The translations under genes and the position numbers were made by a program. 16,519 nucleotides of DNA from Legionellaceae bacterium UBA2794 (lineage in GTDB: Bacteria > Pseudomonadota > Gammaproteobacteria > Legionellales > Legionellaceae): positions 14,516-31,034 of the forward strand of contig DEHS01000017.1 of NCBI GenBank assembly GCA_002352055.1, read 5' to 3'. The notes beneath the pieces are model-generated. The model was given only the letters and a program-made list of their open reading frames with translations. It ran no database searches and was not told where the DNA came from. This document shows, piece after piece, positions 1 to 7,642 of the stretch. The stretch's first letter is position 1. Every line of letters begins with the position of its first letter.

Positions 1-1
1 A

Positions 2-559
2 AAGTTTTGGCGCGATAATGATGTTCAAAATTTGGATTTTATTACTTTACCTAAAGACCTCAGGTTGCTTACAGTTTCATTCTTACCTTCGGAATCTTTA
101 ACCTCTCTAATGTTGGTAAATAAGCAATTTAATGCCGAATTATCTAATATAAAAACCGAAGATTTTTCGGAGATCCAGAATCATAGGAGGGTAATAAAAG
201 GCGCTGCAATTACTCCATACCTAAACCTATGCCTTGTAACAAAGCAGCAAAACAAATTAAAGCAAAAAGAGGAATTATTAAAACTTTGCAACTACGGTAA
301 TCAGCTTTTCAATTTAATCACAATGGGGGTATTAATTTATAATTCCAGCCATATATTTAAAAAAATTAACGATCCCCTTTCCATGCCCTTAAGTTTAGAT
401 ATTTTCTTGCTCGTGTTAAAAGTAGGAATTTCAAGTAAAATTAGAAGAGTAATTGAAGATAAAATTCGAGATAAAATTGATAATATTCCTGCCGAAAAAT
501 GGGAGTTAGACGCTAAAATTAAAACTCTGGAAGAAGTCGTTTCATTGAAAATGATTTAG
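2..559 (+). CDS. F-box-like domain protein, 5'-truncated by window edge
   Basis: The reading frame is open to the left window edge, so the gene very probably begins outside. The first possible start inside the window is a TTG at 32, which has no Shine-Dalgarno sequence, and there is no in-frame ATG before it. Counting from that TTG, residues 6-37 fit the F-box pattern: LP at the start, an SFL helix end, then a Leu-rich stretch ending in LVNKQF. F-boxes recruit Skp1/Cullin ubiquitin ligases in eukaryotes, and Legionella-type bacteria use them in secreted effectors. The remaining ~140 residues are mostly helical and Lys-rich, with two moderately hydrophobic stretches (about 92-107 and 121-133) that I do not recognise. 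The stop overlaps the end of the convergent leucine-rich-repeat gene by 18 bp. A host-directed role is inferred; the F-box-like fold is fairly well supported. Confidence 0.65.
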   Translation, partial: KFWRDNDVQNLDFITLPKDLRLLTVSFLPSESLTSLMLVNKQFNAELSNIKTEDFSEIQNHRRVIKGAAITPYLNLCLVTKQQNKLKQKEELLKLCNYGNQLFNLITMGVLIYNSSHIFKKINDPLSMPLSLDIFLLVLKVGISSKIRRVIEDKIRDKIDNIPAEKWELDAKIKTLEEVVSLKMI

Positions 560-1909
560 ATTAATAAGTGAACCTTCTTCCTGAGTGGGTGGATAATTAT
601 TTTGCGTTTTTCTAGAAGTCAATTTTGTATATAACTCATAAAAAAAACGGGGCTTTTTAGGTTTTAAAAATTGGCTTATCTCATAAGCCAATTCTACCGG
701 TAATCTACGGTCTATTACCATTTGTACAAGAGGAATTGCTGCGAGCAACATATGATTCTCGGCATTATTTTCTAAAAGAAGCCGTCCATCGGTATTATGT
801 CCATCGGTATTATAAAGCTTTAAGGTTTCAAGAAGTTGTTCATGCTGCACCAGATTTTTATTTTTAAAAAGCAGATTACCTCTTAAACTTATTTGAGTGA
901 CTGTATGGGGGATTGCAGCCATTAGCTCCCCTAACTGCTGAGTTGATAGAATATTAAGTGCGTTATAATCCAGATTTAGGCTTGTTACTGTACTAGGAAT
1001 TGCACTAACCAATCTCAATATTTCTTCAAATCCGAAAACACCTAACGAGAAATCACTCAGATCTAAAGTAGTAATTGATGGGGGTGTTGCTTTAATAATA
1101 GGCTCTAACCCGTCTCCTATTTTACTTGGAAACCAGCGAAGCGTTTTTACATGATTTGAAAGGCACGAAAGCACAACGTTTAATTCCTCCTGGATCAGAT
1201 TGATAAAATCGTTTATTTCCAACCCCAAGGTTTTGACTTGTAATGGAAGGGTACTAAGGATTTTTTTTTGTTTTGAATCTATTAAGAATGTTAAATCTGG
1301 ATTATTACATTTAAAATTAAGCAATAATTCGGAAACACTTTCTGATAGGTGTGACCATATATTAGGCCATGATTCTTCAGGAATATTTAACAACTCATTA
1401 TCTCGCAAATCCAAGGAATGAATATAGGGCAATCCTGCCAAAATTATTGAGAGAAGATCTGGGTGCATGCCCAGACGATTTTTTTTGAACCTGAATTTAG
1501 TTACATGTTTCGGAAGAGCCTTAAAAAGGTTAGTGATACCTTCAGCAAACTGTTCTTCATTTTCTTCCTCGTCCCCTATCGTCATGTGATCCCACAAACT
1601 ATCAGCACTGACATATTTAATTTGTAAAGGAAGAGAAGAAAATAATCGATGTACAAAAGGAATTCTTGCGAAATTGAGTAAAGAAATAATATTAACTCCA
1701 TGAACATTTGGGGGTAGATTACCCATTAATTCATTAATAAATTCCATCGTTAATCGATTAAACGAGGTAAAATACAATGACACAGCTCGATTATGTGATA
1801 CCTTGGCTAATTGAGCCTTAATTGCATCTATTGAATGAAGCGTATGTTTGTCCGAAGAAAGAGTTATCAGATATTCTTGCATCAAATTCACAGGGTGAAA
1901 AAAACCCAC
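542..1909 (-). CDS. Leucine-rich-repeat protein, candidate effector
   Basis: This 455-residue protein has about ten leucine-rich repeats of 28-29 residues. Each opens with a Leu/Ile-Pro-type turn, at residues 65, 93, 132, 160, 188, 221, 250, 275, 304 and 333. The best units read IPxTVTSLNLDYNxL and PPSITTLDLSD. A 28-29 residue period matches the ribonuclease-inhibitor-like class of repeats, a protein-interaction solenoid seen in Legionella LRR effectors. There is no signal peptide or membrane segment. Near the C-terminus (residues 402-415) a helix beginning RLPVELAYEISQFL resembles the first helix of an F-box. The tail is polar and ends in hydrophobic residues, which is compatible with a type IV secretion signal but does not prove one. 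The listed start is a GTG at 1909. A GTG at 1891 and an ATG at 1882 are alternatives, and none has a strong ribosome-binding site. The partner and function are unknown. Confidence 0.8.
   Translation of the reverse strand: MGFFHPVNLMQEYLITLSSDKHTLHSIDAIKAQLAKVSHNRAVSLYFTSFNRLTMEFINELMGNLPPNVHGVNIISLLNFARIPFVHRLFSSLPLQIKYVSADSLWDHMTIGDEEENEEQFAEGITNLFKALPKHVTKFRFKKNRLGMHPDLLSIILAGLPYIHSLDLRDNELLNIPEESWPNIWSHLSESVSELLLNFKCNNPDLTFLIDSKQKKILSTLPLQVKTLGLEINDFINLIQEELNVVLSCLSNHVKTLRWFPSKIGDGLEPIIKATPPSITTLDLSDFSLGVFGFEEILRLVSAIPSTVTSLNLDYNALNILSTQQLGELMAAIPHTVTQISLRGNLLFKNKNLVQHEQLLETLKLYNTDGHNTDGRLLLENNAENHMLLAAIPLVQMVIDRRLPVELAYEISQFLKPKKPRFFYELYTKLTSRKTQNNYPPTQEEGSLINLNHFQ
785..814. repeat. 15-bp tandem duplication inside the LRR gene
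   Basis: The unit TCCATCGGTATTAT occurs at 785-798 and again at 800-813, giving two adjacent 15-bp copies that differ only in the last base (G at 799, A at 814). The duplication is in frame and encodes NTDGH followed by NTDGR around residues 367-376, just after the last leucine-rich repeat. It looks like a recent slippage event and may vary between strains. Confidence 0.85.
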
Positions 1910-1921
1910 AATATCACAAAA

Positions 1922-1962
1922 AGATCATAAAGAATATTTTTTGATCTATGATCGCATGATCT
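1922..1962. repeat. Inverted repeat with clustered GATC sites
   Basis: This lies upstream of the leucine-rich-repeat gene. AGATCAT (1922-1928) is mirrored by ATGATCT (1956-1962) with a 27-base spacer, and four GATC tetramers fall at 1923, 1943, 1950 and 1958. It could be an operator or a Dam-methylation-sensitive site, or chance in AT-rich DNA. The rest of the 1910-2158 gap shows only the putative promoter of the next operon. Confidence 0.3.
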
Positions 1963-2088
1963 GAGCACAGTTCAATAACCATTTAAGCCTGACTCCCAAA
2001 ATTGTTGCATATCAAATAGTGTTAATTCCATTTCGCCCCACTTTATTCAACCATTTCAATTTTCATCAATACTTTCAACTTATTATAT

Positions 2089-2097
2089 TGGTATATA
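2089..2097 (+). promoter_or_regulatory. Putative extended -10 promoter of the MBL operon
   Basis: TGG followed by TATATA gives an extended -10 element about 60 bases before the ATG at 2159. An overlapping TATACT at 2094 is an alternative -10. No good -35 hexamer is visible at the right distance, so this rests on the -10 match and on position alone. Confidence 0.3.
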
Positions 2098-2158
2098 CTG
2101 TAAGAATAACTAAGGCAAAACTGTTATTTAACAATTCCGTGGGTAAAAGGGCAATTCC

Positions 2159-2914
2159 ATGAAACTACTATTTTTAGGCGTATATTCCTTTATGACTTTA
2201 GGCAAAGATCTTTTTCAAGCGAATATGATCATTGAAAGTGATGATGGCAGTAATATGTTGATTGATTGCGGCTCAGATATACGTCATTCCTTATTGGCAC
2301 AGGGTTATACTCATAAAGACATGGACGCGGTTTATATAAGCCACTTACATTCAGATCACATAGGAGGTCTTGAATGGTTTGGTTTTACTAATTATTTCAA
2401 GGAAAAGCGTCGTCCCAAGCTCTATGTTAGTCCTGACCAAAAAAAAACTCTTTGGGACAATGCATTATCTGCCGGCATGTCATCATTAGAGGAAGAGCAG
2501 GCTCACCTGGATACCTATTTCGAAACTCCTGACATTACCAACGATACCTTCTATTGGGGTAATTACAAATTTACGTTGATTAAAACCCATCACACCTCGA
2601 ACAATGGTCATTATTTGCCCAGTTACGGTCTCTTCATTGAATTGAATAACCATAAAATATTCATAACTACCGATGCCCGCTTTACCCCCGATTCTTTGCT
2701 CACTGTATATAACAAAGCCGATATCATCTTTCAGGATTGTGAAACATCCGGTTTTAGCGGCCAACATGCACGTTACGAACAACTGTGCCAGCTGGATGAC
2801 GAGATAAAAAATAAAATGTGGCTGTATGGTTATTCCAACTCTGCTTTGCCAGATGCAAAAAAAGATGGCTTCAAAGGTTTTGTCACTCAAGGCCAGTCTT
2901 TTGAATTTAAATAA
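2159..2914 (+). CDS. Metallo-beta-lactamase-fold hydrolase with altered metal site
   Basis: This 251-residue cytoplasmic protein carries the superfamily metal motif HLHSDH at residues 62-67, a later His pair at 144-145, and an ITTDAR strand with Asp172, the usual bridging position. The final ligand region reads MWLYGYS at 220-226. Relatives usually have a His where Gly224 sits, so the second metal ion may be weakly held or use another ligand such as His203. The superfamily includes RNase Z, lactonases, glyoxalase II and class II cyclic-nucleotide phosphodiesterases, and the sequence alone does not choose between them. The start is an ATG with AAAAGG 8 bases upstream. It is the first gene of a three-gene operon; the next gene starts 9 bases after its stop and encodes a cyclic-nucleotide receptor, which makes a phosphodiesterase-type role worth testing. 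Confidence 0.85.
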   Translation: MKLLFLGVYSFMTLGKDLFQANMIIESDDGSNMLIDCGSDIRHSLLAQGYTHKDMDAVYISHLHSDHIGGLEWFGFTNYFKEKRRPKLYVSPDQKKTLWDNALSAGMSSLEEEQAHLDTYFETPDITNDTFYWGNYKFTLIKTHHTSNNGHYLPSYGLFIELNNHKIFITTDARFTPDSLLTVYNKADIIFQDCETSGFSGQHARYEQLCQLDDEIKNKMWLYGYSNSALPDAKKDGFKGFVTQGQSFEFK

Positions 2915-2923
2915 AGGTACATT

Positions 2924-3385
2924 ATGCTTATTATCGAGAAAGTATTTTTATTAAAATCGGTTGATTTATTCGCTGACATTAGTGAAGAGCGGCTAATAGG
3001 CATTGCTGAAGTAATTGAAGAAGAACTGGTTACCAAAGATCAGGTTATTTTTCACAAGGGAGAAGAAGGCAACAATTTATATTTGATTAAAGAGGGGCTC
3101 ATTCGGATTCATGACGGGGATCATGAGCTTGCCTGCTTAGGTTCTGAAGATTTTTTTGGTGAAATGTCCTTATTATCCAGTGAGAAAAGGACTGCATCAG
3201 CCACAGCCGTTCTTGATAGTGTTCTTCTTAAACTCAATCAATGGCAGTTTTACGAACTACTTGAAACGGATGTTTCAATACTTAAAGGCATTGTTCAAAC
3301 CCTGTGCGGCAGGCTGGCACGGCAAAATAAAATGATCAACGAATTAAGAAATAATAAAACGCACAACATACCTCACTCTGGATAA
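2924..3385 (+). CDS. Stand-alone cyclic nucleotide-binding (Crp-like) domain protein
   Basis: At 153 residues this is a single cyclic-nucleotide-binding domain without a helix-turn-helix. Residues 10-35 form the N-terminal helical lead-in (LLKSVDLFADIS). The beta-roll follows, and the phosphate-binding cassette at 78-91 reads FGEMSLLSSEKRTA, keeping Gly79 and Glu80 (ribose contact) and Arg89 (cyclic phosphate contact). Binding of cAMP or cGMP is therefore plausible. A C-terminal helix follows (about 108-145). With no DNA-binding domain it probably acts through protein contacts rather than as a transcription factor. AAAGG overlapping the upstream stop lies 6 bases before the ATG. It sits between the metallohydrolase gene and the 890-residue transporter-like gene, which suggests it regulates one of them; that is inference. 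Confidence 0.88.
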   Translation: MLIIEKVFLLKSVDLFADISEERLIGIAEVIEEELVTKDQVIFHKGEEGNNLYLIKEGLIRIHDGDHELACLGSEDFFGEMSLLSSEKRTASATAVLDSVLLKLNQWQFYELLETDVSILKGIVQTLCGRLARQNKMINELRNNKTHNIPHSG

Positions 3386-3397
3386 TGCTGGAGCATT

Positions 3398-6070
3398 ATG
3401 AATAATAAAGAAAAAATATTATACATGCTTAATATTGAGCGTTCTGAGTTTAAAACCATTGCTCTTATTATTGTCATCCAATTTTTATCCGGGGTGGCAT
3501 TATCGATTTTTTATATAGCAATCAGCGCTACATTTATTCATGAAGTGCCAATTGAAAAATTATATATCGTCTTTATTGCTGCAAGCTTTTTAGTAATTTT
3601 GTTTAATTATCTATATGGCTATCTGGAACACCACTATGGTGTCGCCCAAACTTATTATGTCACCTTAATATTTTCTACCCTAAGTCTTTGTGGCTTTTAT
3701 TTTGCTCTCGTAAACGAAAATCATGTCGCTATTATTGCAATATTTTCAGCTTTTTATCTCATTTATTTTCTAAACAGCATGAGTTTTTGGGGGGTGGCAT
3801 CGCAGATTTATAGCGTTCGAGAAAGTAAACGCCTGTTTCCAATAATGAGCAGCGGAGATTTGGTTTCCAAATTAGTGGGTTATTTATTAGCAGGTATTTT
3901 GTTCAAACTAATTCTCTTAAAATCATTACTTTTACTAAGCATGATTTTCTTTGCATTAGCGAATATTTTCCTGGCTATTATGTTGAAGAATAATAAAGAA
4001 AAGATAGCGTCCAATGAACACTCACTATCCCATCATGTCACCACCTCAGAAAATAAAGCAGTTAAAGAAGAGAAAAAATTAATGTTCTCCATTTGCAGTC
4101 TTGGCCTATTATGTTCGATCGCCGTTTATTTTAGTGAATATTTGTTTTTAGATGAAATTAAAGCGAGTGACCAATACACTGAAGAAATTGCCCAACTTTT
4201 GGCAATAATTCTCGCCAGTGGTCGACTTTTAGCATTATTTTTTAAGGTGATTTTCAGTGCCAAAATTGAGGAAAAATTAGGGTTAAGACGCATGTTATCG
4301 GCCCTGCCCATATTTGTTTTTTTAAGCATGATTCTTTATTTCTTTATCAGCAACTATGATCAGTCCCTTTATTTTTTATGCATCTATATTGTTATTTTTG
4401 AGGGCATAAAATTATCCGCTTACGATCCCTATTATTTTGCCATGTTTCAAGTGTTAAGTCCCGCACAAAGGCTAAAAGGCCATGCTCGAGCTAAAGGGTT
4501 CTTTGAACCAATGGGGCAATTGATAACCGGAGGGCTCATTTTATTCGGATTATTTATCACTGAAGATTCTTTTCTTAAATCTGTCTCCATTGGATTGATA
4601 ACTCTTGCCCTACTTTGGTTAATTATTATTAAAAATACCAATAAAAAATATTACCGATACATTAATGAATTATTAATTAAATATTCTTTGTTTAACGAAA
4701 AGTCGATATCAATTATCAGTAATAAAACCATTGAGGATAAATTAAAGGAACGAATTGAACTATTGAATAATAAAGACTCCTATTTTTCGGTTCAATACAT
4801 ATACCAGCTCAACCCGGATTTTTCCAGAAGCTATTTTTTATCCCTACTCGACAAAAAACCGCCGGATAATATTATCCAATTCATCATTCGCAAAGCCCAA
4901 GAGAATGGTTGGAGTGAATACCGAAAAATTAGTTATTGTTATATCCAAAATGATAGCAGTAACCTAATCAAAAACAGTGCAGTCAGATTTTTAGCATCAC
5001 TTAGTCAGGAAGATTTTTACAGCATTCTTGATTTAATCAATACCACACATCGTGATGATTTATTAAGCGCATGTATTGATGGAGGATTGAAAAATAAAAA
5101 CCAGGCGGTTCTGAATACCTGTATTGCATTGATTCCAGACAAGCTGTCATCGCCACATGTTGCAGATAAAATAGATGGATTAAAATGGATTCGAAAATTA
5201 AATAAGCGTTGGATAGATACTCAAATTATTTCCAGCATGCTCCCTCTGTTGGAAACGCAAGATAAAGAGCTGAAAGAGCACCTCATTATTACAATTAAAT
5301 CATTAAAAAATCCTGTTTTCTTACCCTATCTTTTTTCCCAATTAAAACAGAATAAGTATGCCAGTAGTATTAGAGAGTGCTTGGCAACTTACAGTGATCA
5401 TTGGATAGGTATGTTGCAAGCAGACCCCAGCGTGACTACTCCATTATTTGTTACCATTCTTACCAAATCAAAAGCAAAAAAAAGCAAAAAATATTTAATT
5501 TCCTTATTTTATAAATCAGATAAATACCATGAAATCATCGTTCCTTATTTAATCAGGAATAACTTTCAAGACTCAGATAAAAAAATTATTCGCCAAATGA
5601 TACTGGATAAAGAAATTAAATTGGCACAGATACTTTCTTTAATTCATAAATGTAACAATTCTCAATTAAAATCAGCTCTTATTAATGAAAAATATAAAGA
5701 ACTACTTCTGATTATTGGCTATCTTCATTTTATTCAGCCCATCTCAAATCTCCACGATTTAACTAGAATTCTGGAAAAAAAACAACAGCAATACTATGAC
5801 TTCCTCATTGAGCAGGTTGAACTGATGCTGCAAGAATTTAAACTAAATAAAGTGGTGCATCTCTTTGAAAAGGCGTTGTTATTTGTTGATGACGCAACCG
5901 ATTTTGAATCAGAGGAGGCTATTGCGGAACAAATTATAAAGGAGAAAAAACACCACTACTCCCCTTGGCTTATAGCTGTGGCACTGTATTTTTATCCCGC
6001 TATAAAAAACCTGGTCAACCCTGCTGACTATAAGGACGATCCATTAATTAGTGAAATTTTGCGCACCTGA
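3398..6070 (+). CDS. NTT/Npt (ATP/ADP carrier)-like membrane protein with helical C-terminal domain
   Basis: The protein is 890 residues long. Residues 18-412 hold about 12 hydrophobic segments split 6+6 by a charged cytoplasmic loop at 196-227, as in MFS-type carriers. Two stretches resemble the ATP/ADP translocase (NTT) family: SFWGVASQIYSVRESKRLFP (129-148), where family members have an F-W-x-x-x-Q-x-x-x-x-x-E-A-K-R-x-[FY]-P pattern, and QRLKGHARAKGFFEPMG (357-373). Residues ~415-890 are soluble, Lys-rich and almost wholly helical, compatible with HEAT-like repeats. Fusions of NTT-like domains with HEAT and cyclic-nucleotide-binding domains are known in free-living bacteria. Here the nucleotide-binding domain is a separate gene ending 12 bases upstream. 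GGAG lies 4 bases before the ATG. Nucleotide exchange is not assured, since the transported substrate of such proteins is often unknown. It could equally be described as an MFS-HEAT signalling protein. Confidence 0.75.
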   Translation: MNNKEKILYMLNIERSEFKTIALIIVIQFLSGVALSIFYIAISATFIHEVPIEKLYIVFIAASFLVILFNYLYGYLEHHYGVAQTYYVTLIFSTLSLCGFYFALVNENHVAIIAIFSAFYLIYFLNSMSFWGVASQIYSVRESKRLFPIMSSGDLVSKLVGYLLAGILFKLILLKSLLLLSMIFFALANIFLAIMLKNNKEKIASNEHSLSHHVTTSENKAVKEEKKLMFSICSLGLLCSIAVYFSEYLFLDEIKASDQYTEEIAQLLAIILASGRLLALFFKVIFSAKIEEKLGLRRMLSALPIFVFLSMILYFFISNYDQSLYFLCIYIVIFEGIKLSAYDPYYFAMFQVLSPAQRLKGHARAKGFFEPMGQLITGGLILFGLFITEDSFLKSVSIGLITLALLWLIIIKNTNKKYYRYINELLIKYSLFNEKSISIISNKTIEDKLKERIELLNNKDSYFSVQYIYQLNPDFSRSYFLSLLDKKPPDNIIQFIIRKAQENGWSEYRKISYCYIQNDSSNLIKNSAVRFLASLSQEDFYSILDLINTTHRDDLLSACIDGGLKNKNQAVLNTCIALIPDKLSSPHVADKIDGLKWIRKLNKRWIDTQIISSMLPLLETQDKELKEHLIITIKSLKNPVFLPYLFSQLKQNKYASSIRECLATYSDHWIGMLQADPSVTTPLFVTILTKSKAKKSKKYLISLFYKSDKYHEIIVPYLIRNNFQDSDKKIIRQMILDKEIKLAQILSLIHKCNNSQLKSALINEKYKELLLIIGYLHFIQPISNLHDLTRILEKKQQQYYDFLIEQVELMLQEFKLNKVVHLFEKALLFVDDATDFESEEAIAEQIIKEKKHHYSPWLIAVALYFYPAIKNLVNPADYKDDPLISEILRT

Positions 6071-6081
6071 ATTAATGGATC
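6038..6081. terminator. Perfect 12-bp inverted repeat between convergent genes
   Basis: GATCCATTAATT (6038-6049) is exactly mirrored by AATTAATGGATC (6070-6081) across a 20-base spacer. The repeat spans the stop codon of the 890-residue gene and reaches to within 9 bases of the end of the convergent 467-residue gene, so it could serve as a shared bidirectional terminator. No clear T-tract follows on either strand, so a different role (Rho-related, RNA stability, protein binding) is possible. Confidence 0.4.
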
Positions 6082-6089
6082 ATTATAAA

Positions 6090-7493
6090 TTATAGATGAT
6101 TAAATTTACTCACTAGATAATTATCGGGGTTATCTTTTTCTTTTTGGTCAAAAAAGCCATGATCATACTTGGTATGTTGAGGCAAGGTACGATCCTGGTT
6201 TGTCATTTGATTCTTATTAGAATCAATTATCTTTTCCAAAGCTGGTTTTTTTAATGAAAATAATTCGGCTGGTGTCATCAATTGATTTTTAATCTGCATT
6301 ATTATTTCTGGATGAATTAATAGTTGGCAGTGCTCCGCTGTCAGCTGAACTAAAAAACTCACATCCGTACTTTCTTTTAGTAAATACTCAGCAAACATGC
6401 TTTGATCAAATAAATTTAAGATATCAATAGAGAACTCTTTTGCCTGTTTAAATGATAACCTATTGGCCTGAACCAATTGGGTTATGGCAGGATGGGTCAA
6501 AATTTTAGCGGATTCCCTGTTAATAACCATCAGGTCAGCCAACCTTAGCCTTAAAGTTTTAAATAATGACAAATAAAGTGGGTGTGTGAGTACTGTGACT
6601 GTTTCTTTTCTTAATTGACTTGCCTGTGTGACAGTAAGCAAACTACTTCTAATTAAATATTTAATGGAACAATTCATAAGATTGGAAAGACTTTCCTCCT
6701 TAATTAAAAAAAACGGATAAAGATGAATTTTTTTTGCTGCTAACAGGCTTAAATAAGTTTTATCAGTCACAATCTTTTTTAATAAATCGGTTGCGGATTG
6801 CAGTAACTTTGATCCATAACTAATGTTGAATTGTTGCAGGTAACGTACCGCATACTCAAATGCCATTTCTTCTGCCTTCATCATCACACCGGCTACAATC
6901 GCTGTTACCTCCCAATTATTAGAGTCATGCAAGATAAGTTCTTCCTTATAGGTTTCCGCCTCTACTTGAATATTAATAGTAACAGTGGTTTTTCGATTGG
7001 GCTCATCGAGGCGGATGTCTGCATGATAAATTTTTTCCGGATCGGCAATTAACTCTTGCGGATGGTTAGTAACGATTTTAACCCTATCGCTTAAAAACAC
7101 TTCTTGACTGGAATCAAGCGCCTTTAACATCTTCCGTAACTCGTCTATTGGCCATTCGATTTTTATATTTGCTTTTTCTGCTGACTGGTCTAACTGTTTC
7201 ATAATTAAATCTAAAATAAAATTTTGAACATCCTCATTAGTTAACGTTTGAACTCCAAGATTTTCGAGTTTATAAAGAAACCCAGAGGGTTTACTCACTA
7301 TTTCAAGTAATTGCTTGAAATCATCATTTAGAGAGTCTGAGTTTATTCTGCCAAGAAGACAATTCGCCAAATTTTGGCTGATAGATTTCAACTCATCGGG
7401 ATCGCTAGGAAAGCTTATCAGATGAGCAATACTTGCTTCGATAAAATCCTGTTGCGCGGGTGATAATGATGTTTTGACATTCGAGTCAGGCAT
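6090..7493 (-). CDS. Unrecognised protein with six 30-residue helical repeats
   Basis: I do not recognise this 467-residue protein. Residues 1-225 include a helical N-terminus, a likely beta segment (about 156-190, TTVTINIQVEAETYKEEL) and a helix rich in Ala, Met and Glu (198-220). From 226 to 405 the chain divides without gaps into six units of exactly 30 residues, starting at 226, 256, 286, 316, 346 and 376, with a partial seventh at 406. The clearest units share a central E-[TS]-[VA]-x-x-LTHP core (297-305 and 327-335) echoed by EHCQLLIHP (387-395). This looks like an alpha-solenoid. There is no signal peptide or membrane segment. The tail from 422 is polar and charged. The ATG at 7493 has AAAAGGA a few bases upstream. 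It sits alone between the transporter operon (convergent) and the FecR cluster. An effector or scaffold role is possible but unproven. Confidence 0.75.
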   Translation of the reverse strand: MPDSNVKTSLSPAQQDFIEASIAHLISFPSDPDELKSISQNLANCLLGRINSDSLNDDFKQLLEIVSKPSGFLYKLENLGVQTLTNEDVQNFILDLIMKQLDQSAEKANIKIEWPIDELRKMLKALDSSQEVFLSDRVKIVTNHPQELIADPEKIYHADIRLDEPNRKTTVTINIQVEAETYKEELILHDSNNWEVTAIVAGVMMKAEEMAFEYAVRYLQQFNISYGSKLLQSATDLLKKIVTDKTYLSLLAAKKIHLYPFFLIKEESLSNLMNCSIKYLIRSSLLTVTQASQLRKETVTVLTHPLYLSLFKTLRLRLADLMVINRESAKILTHPAITQLVQANRLSFKQAKEFSIDILNLFDQSMFAEYLLKESTDVSFLVQLTAEHCQLLIHPEIIMQIKNQLMTPAELFSLKKPALEKIIDSNKNQMTNQDRTLPQHTKYDHGFFDQKEKDNPDNYLVSKFNHL

Positions 7494-7543
7494 ATAAAAT
7501 TCCTTTTAATTCATTTCAAATAAAACCATGTTGGCCTAAATAA

Positions 7544-7571
7544 CTTATATGAAAATTACAGTCTATGTAAA
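7544..7571 (-). promoter_or_regulatory. Putative sigma70 promoter of the 467-residue protein gene
   Basis: On the minus strand TTTACA (7566-7571) and TATAAG (7544-7549) are separated by 16 bases and lie about 50 bases before the start codon. Each hexamer differs from consensus at one position. A 7-bp inverted repeat, TTATATG (7545-7551) and CATATAA (7572-7578), brackets the spacer. Confidence 0.45.
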
Positions 7572-7642
7572 CATATAATGATATTTGGTTAAAATTTGAA
7601 ATAAGAAGTTAAAAGAAAAGCCATAAAGGCAGGATTTGAATA

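Noticed and set aside
32..559. TTG at 32 as the true start of the F-box-like gene
   Set aside because: No ribosome-binding site precedes it and the frame stays open to the window edge, so the gene most likely starts further left.
2486..2890. 134-residue minus-strand open frame inside the metallohydrolase gene
   Set aside because: It lies wholly within a well-supported gene on the other strand, and its translation is the antisense of the metal-site region with no domain.
2924..3385. Crp/Fnr transcription factor
   Set aside because: The protein ends about 60 residues after the nucleotide-binding core, with no helix-turn-helix.
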